Shown here: positions 33,285-45,200 of the stretch, one piece after another | Position numbering within the stretch: position 1 is the first letter of the stretch | Layout of the letters: each line of letters starts with the position of its first letter | Assembly: GCA_021292165.1 (NCBI GenBank) | Contig: CM037880.1 | Location: 212,736,942 to 212,800,941, forward strand | Origin: Shinisaurus crocodilurus | Lineage: Eukaryota; Chordata; Lepidosauria; Squamata; Shinisauridae | Reading direction: 5' to 3' | DNA length: 64,000 nt | Translations under genes and position numbers: made by a program | Notes under the pieces: generated by a model | Database searches by the model: none | What the model was told of the DNA's origin: nothing | The model's input: the letters and a program-made list of their open reading frames with translations, nothing else

Positions 33285-36200
33285 GTAAGTTTGAACTGCT
33301 GTGCTGAGGGGCCACCGACACTCACAGGAACCTTCTTGAATGTGAAGGTTGTCTTCTGAGGCCCTTCCCTGGGTGCCCCTGCCTTCAGAGTCTAGGTGGG
33401 TGGCCACCAGAGAAAGGGCCTTCTTAGTTATGGGCCCCCATCTGTGGGGTACTCTCCCCAGAAGTCTCATGGTGCTGAACTCTGTCTCTTCAGCACCAGA
33501 TGAAGAACTTCTTATTTACCCAGACCTTTTATAATGTAAGTTCTGTTCTAATGTTGCTGTTTTTATCCTGCCTTGCTTCTTTTAGTAGTTTTATATTGTT
33601 TTCTATGATTGTTTTAATTTTTGTTCTTAAGCTACCCTAGGAGTAGTACAGCTTTCTCCAAGCTGGTGCTCCCCACATGTTTCGGGCTACAACTCCCAGC
33701 ATTCCTGACCATTGGCCATGCTGGCTGGGGCTGATGGGAATTGAAGTCCAAAACATCTGAAGGGCAACGGGTTGAGGAAGGGTTGAGTAGTAGAGCTAAA
33801 GGGCCAAATAGGAATAAACGGGAGTTATCAGGAATTGCTTCTCATGACTTAGCATCTCCATGGAAACGGGGATCTTGCCAACAGCCAAATGTTCCATGCT
33901 GGCATGCTTGGGAAGTGATGGTAGTGACTGAGGCAGAGGGTGAAAGGGGTGCGGGGAGGACAGTGCAAAATTATGTTCTTGGCTAGGGTGTTGTAGACAG
34001 GAAAAAACTGTCACACTGCTTTTAAAAAAAACCATTAAGCACTTAGACTGCATCATATTGTTGCCTCTCTAGTCCTGCTCTGGTGTAAGAATGACACAGG
34101 TGGAGGTAATGGATGTGCTGCATGGCTGTTGTGTAACACCTATGCTGATTGGACTATCCAGATGGCTTCCATGGAGTGTGTGTGGGTACACAAGTACAAG
34201 ACACTTCTTTGCCAGTATAACCCTCACCCCCTTCTTTTTACTGTAAATCCCTGGGTTGGATCCAGACTTAGTCATACTTTGAGTAGACCCATTGATATAA
34301 ATGGGATTTAAAGTAGTCGTCATTAACTTCAGCCCCACTGGTTTCTGTGGCTTTACTCTTAAGTACCGTATGTCTAAGCCTGCATCCAACTTGGAGTCCA
34401 CGTTTCACAAAGCTTAATTCTAAAGTAAAATTTCTGAGTTGTTCAGCCAATATGAAACATCTCCACAGCATTTGCATTTTAGAATTGAAATGAAACCTTC
34501 TACATACTTTTCCGCTGATGTGCTGTAATTATTATACACTCTTTTTCTAGGCTATCACACAACTCCTGCCTGACATTGATGTTCAGGTAAGTGTGTTTGC
34601 AACTTCAGAACTGTTAAATATTGGGACACTTCTAATTCTATGGTAGATTCTTAACTATTTGTGCCAGCCTTCCCCAACCTGAGGCCCTCCAGATGTTTTG
34701 AACTATAACTCCCAGCATTCCTGACCACTGGCCATGCTATCTGGAGCTGATGGGAGTTGTAGTCCAAAAGATCTGGAGGCGGGCACCAGGTTCGGGAAGC
34801 TGATCTGTGCTGTGCTTAACAGAACTAAAACATTCTATAATTATGCTAAGAAACCTTCGTACATCTTTGTAGAAACACATAGAGAAAAATGCTATTATAG
34901 CAGTGTGAATGGGCAAATACGCTATCAGTTTTCTAACTTGTTGTGCTTGATCCTATAATCACCTCGCAGCTCTTGTATTGACTTCTAAAAACCTACAAAT
35001 AGTGAAGATTGGTGGCTGGTTGAAACCAGCTGGTTGAATTGTTGAGTGACCTATATTAAATGTGTCAGTGGGAGTGTTCACCCGTAATGATAAACAAGGA
35101 ATTCTGGCTTATGAAACCACAGTGTGAATGTGTTGGTGCATGCAGGTTATTCACCCTCCCCTTTGCGCGAACTGGTAAACAAACCAGGATGAGGAGGACT
35201 TCGCATGATCTCCAGACCTGAAATTATGGTTGAGTGGGTCCAAACAAGCCAGGATTTATAAGTCAAAAACAAACCCTGTTTTAAAGTTCACTTATAATCT
35301 GGCTTGTTTGGCTGCACTTAACCATGATCCTGGGTTCAGACATCATGAGAGATCCTTCCTTCCTGATTTGTTTACCCACCCGTGGAGAGGGAGGAGCAAA
35401 ACAGGTGCAAATGGGCTGTGTGTACTAGCACACAGATTGTTTGCATTGCGGCTTATTAAGCCAGGATTCCTTGCTTATTGCATGTGAGTGCCATCAATAT
35501 TTATACTGAAGAAAATTAATGTTGGGCAGGTATCATATTTGGCCTATTTTAGATTACATGTTTCCTAGGTTTCAAGGTATCCTAGACTTTAAACTAGGTG
35601 AAGATATTCCAAGCAGCAGCAAGTAATACATGATTATACAGGTTTCTCTAAGTCTGTGTTTTCCAAACAGGCACTTTTCTGAATTAAGGATGCGGGAATA
35701 ATTCACTCTTAGACCCGAAAAGATATATGTTTCGTGTGTAAAAGTAAGATTAGCCTCAGATAAGTCATACCCTATATGTCTATACATTAATGATTTGGAG
35801 GTGCCTCTTGATTAAGAGACAAGCCCAGATCAGGGAATCATCCAGAGATGCAGCAGGCAGCTCCTCTGTAGGTGGTTCCTTGGAGCTCACAGGAGCCATT
35901 GATTTATGTTGTTTCTCACAGCGTACTAATGTGCACAAGCACATGGTCTGGGATTCGCTGCACAGAAGCAGTTGGCTAAGCTAAGTTATGCTGCCACTGC
36001 AAATCAACTTGTTGTCTTGAGATTTCCTCTTGAGTATTGCACAGACGATTATCGTTCTCTTTGGGTTAGTCAAACCACAGACAAAGCCTGTCTGAGAATA
36101 CTACAGAAATGAGCAGCCCAATCCTATAGTTGTGACAAGATGGTGACTGGTGTGGTGCTGTTGGCTCAGTGTTCTGTGCCCAGCTAGCATCGCCACAGCA

Positions 36201-39200
36201 ACTCCAAACCTATAATGCAAGAATGGCAACAGCCACCCCATAGACCAGGGACGGGGAACGTGTTGGACTCCAGACGCTGTTGGACTTCAGAGCCTATCAG
36301 CCCTAACCAGCATAGCCAAAGGTGAGGGATTATGGAAGTTGCTGTCCAGCAACATCTGGAAGAGGCCAGATGTTCCCCACCCTGCCATAGACCATAGAAA
36401 CTGTGCAGCACTTTCAACTATATTGCATCCATAACCTGCTTAGGAAGAGCACCGGTCAACATGTAGTGATGTCATGACTCTCGGCATCACCCGACCCATT
36501 CCTTTACCCATGGTGTTGCCTTCTAGGGAACAGCCACTGGGTTGCAGGGATAAGCACAGCAGCCTTCTTCTTGGACTTGCTCAGCACAACCTCATATCAT
36601 AGCCCAGTGTTTGAGTCCAGCTGTAGGCGTTGGCGAGTGGAAGTTCAAATCCTGCTCCCAGCTCAAATCAGATGCTCACTGTCTATATTTTGAGTACAAA
36701 TAACAGATGTGAGTAGACATAGTATCGGGATCAGTTTTGCAATGGTAAGGTCCAGAATAGTAGCAGAACACCATGGCCTTTAAAATACAGCTTGCATTAA
36801 ATCAGGGAGTCACAACTGCCTAATGAAATTGCATTACTCCTAGCTTTGTAATTGCCTTAATGGACAGATACTGTACTCGATATAGGAGGCTTTCCAGTTC
36901 TTTATTTTGTTGCCATGATTTCAAGAGTTCCCTTGTGTGCCTATGTTTCAGAGGTCAGAGCATCCTGCCACAGAATTATAGGTGGCATCACCGTGGCTCT
37001 AATGCCCATTAGCTGAATTCTTCCTAACCGTGTTTTTGGTTTACTACAAAGCCTTAGTTGTACTTTGACAAGATGTGCATTCTCTTCTATTGAATCTCTG
37101 GAGTGAAGTTTCCATGTGGCGACAAATGTAAAGGAGGTTGGAGAAGGGGGAACTCCAGTGTAATTGGCGGGGGAGCAGGGCAGAATCACATGATGTTCCT
37201 GAAGTCTCATATCTGGTACCAAACAGGACACACTAATGAGTACTTAATATCTGCTGTGTGCTGTGCCCTGAGAGTATAAGAGCATTAAAATTGCCAGATA
37301 TAGCTGCTTGGAGAACGGTGTGTGCTCATACCATGCTAGTCGAGCGTGATGTGCTTTTACCTGCCAAAACCAGGCTACTTAGATCTCTGTGTCACTGAAG
37401 TGGCCGAATGACCTTCCATTCAAAAGAATTCCCTCCACATTAAAAACAAAACAAAAAACCTCACATGTGGGGAAGAAAAGGTTCTAGCCCTGACACCTTG
37501 TTTCTTTTTTGTTAGATTCCCCCCACCCCACCCCATATCTTTGGAAGGAAAATCAGTTATGTGGTACAGACCAGACATGCATTGGGTACATAAATTGAGA
37601 AAAATGGTTATTAAATAGAATGTCTGTTTAGAGAAAAACTGATGGTGTAAAATGCTGTAACTTTCAAAGCAGCAATTTTACAGATGTGTTGAACCTGTGG
37701 ATTAAAAGTACACAAAATGTCCTGTGTTAGCGTTGCACTGAAGCAGTGCTAAAATTTTTGTGTTGTTTGAAAACCATACTGGTTCTACAGAATATGCAAG
37801 TGCTTCTGTTAAAACACACATGCTCCTAAATTAAAAATAAATCTAGCTGTTACACTCTCCACACTAAGGGTAGTATAACTTGTAACATTGACCGGACTGT
37901 TTTGATCAGACATACTGAAAGTAGGAAGGGTTATAGCTGAAGTTCCCATGTTGCAGCTTTGGCTGTTGCTGGCTTTTTGGCCTTGTGCCACACATGGACA
38001 ACACTGTAGTACACTGATTTTATTGCTTCACAAAGTAACAATGGGTCTGCTGCATCACTTTCAAACAAATAAATATTCAGTAAAACTGTTGTTGTAGGCT
38101 TGCTTTAGGCATCTTCTCACACTGGCCTGTTTTCTTTGTTAGCAGGTGCTTTGGTTGTTTTAATAGAAAAGCAGGCTACAAATAAACCAGAAGAGCAAAC
38201 CATTAGCCACAGATTGCAATGGTTAAAAGTACCATCAATACTGAACAAGATGTGGTCATATTAATACATCTCCAACAAGATAACTGCACTGTCCATATTT
38301 ACGTGAGCAGCCAAATTAACACTTGCTTTAGGGTTATATACCACTGCAAGAGCTTATTCTTCAGAAAATGTACCTCTGTTTAAAATCTTTAAGCAGAGTG
38401 GCTTTGTTTGTATGTCTATTATGACACATACTTTTCTTGCCAGCCTTGATCCTAGAACAGAGGTGGGGAACTTATTTCAGCTTGAGGGCCAAATTCAATT
38501 TTGGCAAAGCTCTTGGGAGTGCCAAAGCGCGCAGTGCCAAAGACAAAAAGGGTGGGTCCAAACATACAAAAAATACCAGCATATTGTAGATTAAAGCTCT
38601 TACTGCCAGCAACTAAGCCTTAAGGGAGACATTTCAACTTTTTAGAATGGGGAAAAAAACTGCACCAAAGTCAGAAAGCAACCAAACAATTAATTGTTGC
38701 GGGAAAGGAAGTGGCATTCTGAGGAACCCTGGGCCTGAGGTCTCACACCCCATCCTAGCATATAGCATGAGCACGGCATTGTCAATTTATTTTGTCAGCT
38801 ACCAGTACTCTTGCTTGAGTGCTAATCTTTGCTTGCCAAGGGGATTGATTAGGATAATATGAAAGTTCTTCTGCTAAAGTTTCATCTGTAATGGCGCCTT
38901 CATACATGTCACCTCTCGATGCTGCAGTCAATTGATGAACATGCATGGCTAAACTGACTTGATTTTATTTATTACATTTATATGGTCTGTCTCATCAAGC
39001 CCGGAGGTGTTATCTGATAAGGAGTATACAAGTGACCACTGTGGTATCTTAGACAAGGTCACTTAGTGGCGCTCCGATTTCTGCCAGATAAAAAGCAACC
39101 TTCCCAAGTGCACCACGGTTTGTACAGTTGTGCTGTTAATGTGGCTGTTTTATTTGGAATTGGTATACAAATGTCTCCTCTAATGAAGACAGTTGTCAAT

Positions 39201-42200
39201 CTAACTGATGTAGTCCAAACTCTGATGGCACCCCTCAGACATGTTTATCTAGCAGCCATGTGCAATTGTTTAGCCTCCTGAGCAGGAATCCGCCTTTTTA
39301 AAGGCTAGAGATGCATGAGCAGATGGCATGTGTGTCTTTATCCTTCTATCGGATTAGTGTACCTTGGATATATTTTTTTTCCAAGATAGTGTTTTAATAC
39401 AAATCGGTCAGCAAAGAGCCTCTTACTATAACACCGACTGTTGATTAGGATGCACTGCCATCTGTTTTCAGTGTGCCACATCTTTAGGGGGGGGAAATTC
39501 TTCTTGAAGTCGCACCAGCAGATCTCTAGGTCAGTTAAGAGATGAAGCTGGGAGCTCAGACATTGTGACGATGGCTTTGATTTGGCTGTGTCCTTGGTGC
39601 TGTCTTGCCTTCTCTCTTGCGAGTGAACTCTTGTTCTTGCATGGGAAAGTGTTCAATCCAATTAACAATCTGGTGCATGATTCTGAAATGCATAATCAGG
39701 AAGGATGGTGCTGACAAAGAGGAAGGCAGCAGTTAGACTCTTATAGCTGTGGTGGTGACCATGTTTTCTGCCACAGAACCCAAAATGTCAAGTAGTGTTG
39801 ATGACTGCAGCTGAGGCAAACAAAGACCCAGTTTATGCGACAACAATGTTGACTATGTTATGCGGAGGCCTGTTGCTGCAGTGAGCACACTGTGTGAAAG
39901 GGAGATAGACACCTCCAGATCCATGTGCTGGGGGCACACATTGACTTGTTGTTGTTGTTGTTTTTTAAATGTGCATTTTCCTTTTTCACTTCATACATGG
40001 CACAAACTGTTCACCATCGCTTTTCATGACGTGGCTGTTCTGCAGAGGCAGCTTGAAAATTGCCCATAGGCACATCTTGAGCCAATTGTGTGAGTCCTTC
40101 CTGGCAGGGTTGCAATGATTTAAATCAGAATGATTTATATCAATGATTAAATCATTGATTTAAATCATCAATAAAAATTGATTTTTTTTTATTTTTTGCA
40201 AAAAAAAATCATGATTTTTTACAACCCTGGTGTGTAGGTAGCCTAGTTCTGATTAATGTTTTCTGTATAATTTGGTGTTCTTAACTATTAAGTGTAGGCT
40301 ATCTGTACATGTGGTTGCCTGAAACTTGGAAATGTAACCAAAAGTTTGGGGGGGGGGGATTGATTAAATAAAAAAAAAATCATTGATTTAAATTTTAAAA
40401 AATGATTTTTTTGATTTTTTTGCAAAAAATCATGATTTTTTTGCAACCCTGCCTCCTGGCCAGTCGGCGCTCTTCCATGTTCATTGTATTTTCAGTGGCA
40501 TGGGGCACATGGCAATAGCATGGGCTGGGGGTAAAATCCGTTCAGTTCACATCTTAAAATGAACTCACCCGAATACGTACTTTCGAACCACTGTGTGATC
40601 TCAAACTCCTATCCTTCGAACTGTGCACTTTTCCGAATTTTGCAGTGGAGTTCCCCAAGCTAAAAATGTCCGTTTATTAGGGGAAATAATGTTCAAATAT
40701 GCATTACGGTAGGAAAACTACTTGCAGCAATGCGTATATTATGCAAAAATGCAAGTGTTAACCGAGATGTGCACAAAGATGCTTATGAATTGTTATGCAA
40801 ATGCCTTTGTTTAAACCCACAAAAGTTTGGGATGAACCGAATCTAAGATTGGAAAAATGAAGGGGGGGACTGAAATTGATAGATTTGTCTATCTCTTAGC
40901 ACAGTGTTCTCCAACCTTGAGTCCCCAGATGTTTTTGGCTTACAAGTTGTAGGCCAAAAGAAACTGGGGACCCAAGGTTGGAGAACACTGCTTAGTAGCA
41001 CCACAGAGAAGCAGCTCCCATGCAGCTTCATGTGTGTGTCTATGTGAAGGCCTAACAATATGTGCTAGTAAAGGTGCTCTTTTCCTGAACAGCCTGGCTT
41101 ATCCCTAGGGCTTAGAGTGGGTTGCAGCTATTAATAATCTGTACAGTAGTACCTTGGATTGCAAGTAACTTGGTCTGAGAGCGTTTTGCAAGACAAACAA
41201 AAAGTTTTTATAAATTTTGACTTGATAAACAAGCGACGTCTTGCAAGACAAGTAGTCGTAGGGATGTAACCGCTCGCCTCGAGCGGGCGTAATGGGCCGA
41301 AATCGGCCCCGCTCATGCCCACCAGAGACTTGCTTTGATATAAGAGTGTTTTGGATTACAAGCACGGTTCCGGAACTAATTATGCTCTCAATCCAAGGTA
41401 TTACTTTGTATATATATAAAAGAAAGTGTCCTGACTTCCTGACTGACTCATAAACGCCCAGCTCAAACCGTTTAATCTAGGAACGTGAAATTTTGAAGGA
41501 ACGTTGCTTTTATGACGTAGAGCCCCACTAAGGATTTTTGGAAATTCCGTCTCTAAGGGGGTGAAAAAAGGGGGCAAAATCACCCCACACTCATATCTCC
41601 TAAGGGCAAAACAGGGCAGCAGTTATGCAAATCGGCCTCACGTCAGAATTCCTGCAGGAGCCAATAGGAGCAGTTATGCAAATGGCCCATAGGACACTTA
41701 GAATGTTCGTATGAATTCCTGCAGGGGGCAATAGGGCTGGGTATGCAAATCTCCCCTAGGCCATTTAGAATGTTCTCTGAGGGGGTGAAAAGGGAGGGAA
41801 ACTTTTTAAATGACTGCTGTGTGCAGGGCGTCATTGCATAGGCTCCATCACGTTTTGACAGATCTGACCCAAACTTGGCACGCATACTCTCCATCACCCA
41901 AGGACAAAGTCTGGTGGGTTCAAATCTCCGAAAAACCCTCGCTGCGCCTGTACGGCCCAAAATAGATGAGAGCCAATGGCATCACTTGGAATGTTCGCAG
42001 GGGCCATTCAGGAGAGGTTATGCAAATTGCTCCAATGACATATAGAATGTTCATATGAACTGCCACGGGGGCCAATCAGGAGCAGAGATGCAAATCTCTC
42101 CTGCGTCAAAACAGAATGTTCACATGAACCGCAGCCGGGGCGGAGCTGGGATTTCATTGCGTAGTGCTGGGGGGGGGGTGAGCAGGGATTTCATTGTGCA

Positions 42201-45200
42201 GTCCCGGGGGGGGGGGCAGGGATTTCACTATGTAGTCCTGGGGGAGCAGGGATTTCATTGTGCAGTCCCGGGGGAAAGCGAACAGGGATTTCATTGTGTA
42301 GTCCTGGGGGGCCAGGGATTTCATTGTGTAATCCAGGGAGGGAATAAGGGATTTCATTGTGCAGTCCCGGGGGACCTGGGATTTCATTGTGCAGTCCCGG
42401 GGGACCTAGGATTCCATTATGTAGTCCCGGGGGACCTTTCCTATGGAGCGATTCAAAACAGCGGTCAGCGACCTTAAGGAATTTCGAACAAATAATGCCT
42501 ATAGGAAAATGACGACCCATGCAAACTTGGCGCGGTCACTCTTCATCACGCGAGCGAAGCTGCGGGCAAAAGCTAGTCTTGGATATATCCTAACCTCCGA
42601 AGATTGGTACTAAGCAACTTCGAGGTGGAAGCTATTGAAACTTGTTCTCCATAGTAGCTGTATTCACATGGCAAACAGTTCTGTGCTTTGATTTTGCTGC
42701 ATGGATCAGTCAGATAACTTTCTATGTTGCATTCCTCTTCCCAAATGCCCGTAACATTTTCTTACCTGCTTCTGACAATTCTAAACACTTTTTCATGCCA
42801 TCTGTGTGCTTCTTTCTCAATCACTAGAACACTAAACCACGGTCGGATTTTTTTTACTCTTCTACACCATTTTTACTCCATCTTTGCCTCAGTGGATTTT
42901 CTTTGGCAAGAAAAAAGGGAAGAAGTTGTAGGAAAACATGGGAGGGTTACACATGGAAGATGCCATCTGGACACCCACACACTCAGTAAAATCCCATTAA
43001 TGAGGCAGGCCAGTGTGACGTAGTGGTGGGAGTGCTGGACTGGGACTCGGGAGATCCGGGTTCTAGTCCCCGCTCGGCCATGAAACTCATTGGGTGACTT
43101 TGGGCCAGTCACTGACTCTCAGCCTAACCTGCCTCACAGGGTTGTTGTGAGGATAAAATGGAGAGGAGGATTATGTAAGCCGCCTTGGGTTCCTTGCAGG
43201 AAAAAAGGCGGGGTATAAATAAAATAAATAAATAAAAATGATAAAGGCCTCATCTGGAAGCACCAAATATTAATCTGCTATTAGGGTGCAGTTTGGGACT
43301 CCTTAAATGTCCTGACTTTTAAATAAAAATGATTTCAAAATTACTCCAGTTTAACATAAATATTGATTTCATTGGTATCGGATTCCAATAACATAGGCTA
43401 ACCCAAACTGTTGGTCCATTGAACCCCACAATATTAGCACTGTTCTCATCACTGAATCGCAAGAATTCAGTTTTCCATCAGATTTTTGAGTTCCTCTAAA
43501 GAAATCTGATTTGTTGCCATATTTCAGCTCCAAGTGGCATGTGAAGAGAGCAGCGTGCACTGAGCAGAGTATTGATTTGTTTTACAAACATGCAATGTGT
43601 GATTAGGGAAAAGATACAACCCACTAATTAGGCAATTCTTATCAGGTTATTAGGAAGCCCTTAAGGAGAAAATGGAAGAGAAAGTGAATCAGAAAGCTAA
43701 AACAGGTAGGGGAAATACTGGGCCCATAGTAAATAACAGAAGGTGTCCAATGTACCCCAATAGCCTAATGGGGGGGTGTCCCCCCAAAGAGTATTGCAAA
43801 CAAGGAATCTATGTTGCAGGTTTGTGCTGTGAGACTGTGCATAAATTCAGCCTGAAGCAGAATTAACCCCCTATGACCAAATTTACTCCTGGGGTCCAAA
43901 GACGGGGATCCAAAATAAAAAAAGGGGTTGTATATAATTACAAAAGATGGAATTATGACACAGGAAAATGCTTCATTATTTTCCCCTACTTTATTTTGAA
44001 AAGTGGCTGATGATTACCTTGATTCTGATTAGCTTAGGTGTTTGGTAGTTTCACTTTCCCATTCCTTTCAGTAGGAGTACCTAATCACACGCACATCAAA
44101 GGTAAACCAAATTGGGTGAACCGGGTAATCGCTGCCAAATAAGCACAAGAATCCAACAGAGTACAGGCAGGCGAAGGTGGATGATCTGCTACATCCAAAG
44201 TCCTGCAAGGCTCTTGCTGGCACGGTGACAGAGAGGGAGGGGCACCATTTTTGTTAAATTTCCTGTTCTATTTTGGGGTTTTTTTCTTACGGTAATTATT
44301 TCTCTCACATTGTAAGCATTGCAAGCTCCAGCTATGGTGTAATTTCCCCCCTTGTTGGGTGGCGAGTCTGAAGACTGAGAGGGCTTTGGATCATGTGGAT
44401 CTAACGCCTCCCCTGATCTGCCCTGGCCACACCTCCTATTCACCCCCTTTTTACCTCTTCTGCCGTTGGAGCTCTGGCATTGGGCAGATAAAGGCTGTGG
44501 AAGTTTCTATGAGGGCTGGCGGGTATCCTAGCTCAGATCTCCCCCCTGCTGAAGAAAGACCACCCTCAGAGGGGGAGATCTGAATGATCCTATAGTCCTC
44601 GTGGGTTCCCAGTCTGGCCCTTATGGGTCCCCCCGAGGGTCATACCCTGTTTCTCCAGCCCCACCCCATTTCCCCTAACCACCATAGCTTGGTGGTTTCC
44701 TGGCTTTTGCACATTCCCCCCCCCCCATTCGTAAAGGTTGGTAAGTTAAATGCAAATTGAAAAAAATGGAAACGTGGAAGTGGGGATGGGGAAGAGAACA
44801 AAACACCACAGGACAGGTGACCCCGTAATTGTGCAGGAGTGCATGGATAGGAAGAAGCAGTTCAGGTTTGCTAAAAAAAATAAATTAAAAAGTTTTACAA
44901 ATATTTCAAACCACTTCTGGGATAAACAGCAACCCAATCAGCTTAGGAGGGTTAAAAACAGTACGGTTCCCCGCCACTTCCCCCCCCCCCCGGGCCTATC
45001 ATGAAACTGGGTGGCGTTGACAAATGGAAGGCTTTTAGGATGGGCGTTTTTGCAGCTGTATCCAAAATACCTTGCACGAGTATGCCGTTCCACATAAGGG
45101 CCATTCCAGACAATAAAACCCCATATTGCCTCCTCCCTTCCCTGCCCCCACAGTTGATGTCTGAGCTGTGTGCTATATGGGCTCTTACGGTCAAACCCAT

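Noticed and set aside
42148..42437. Possible CRISPR-like repeat array
   Set aside because: Units are contiguous with variable G runs and no unique spacers; the context is a eukaryotic Helitron.
42055..42477. 140-codon open frame with repeated GFHCAVPGD units
   Set aside because: It is the translation of the Helitron minisatellite; the opposite strand is open as well, so there is no coding signal.
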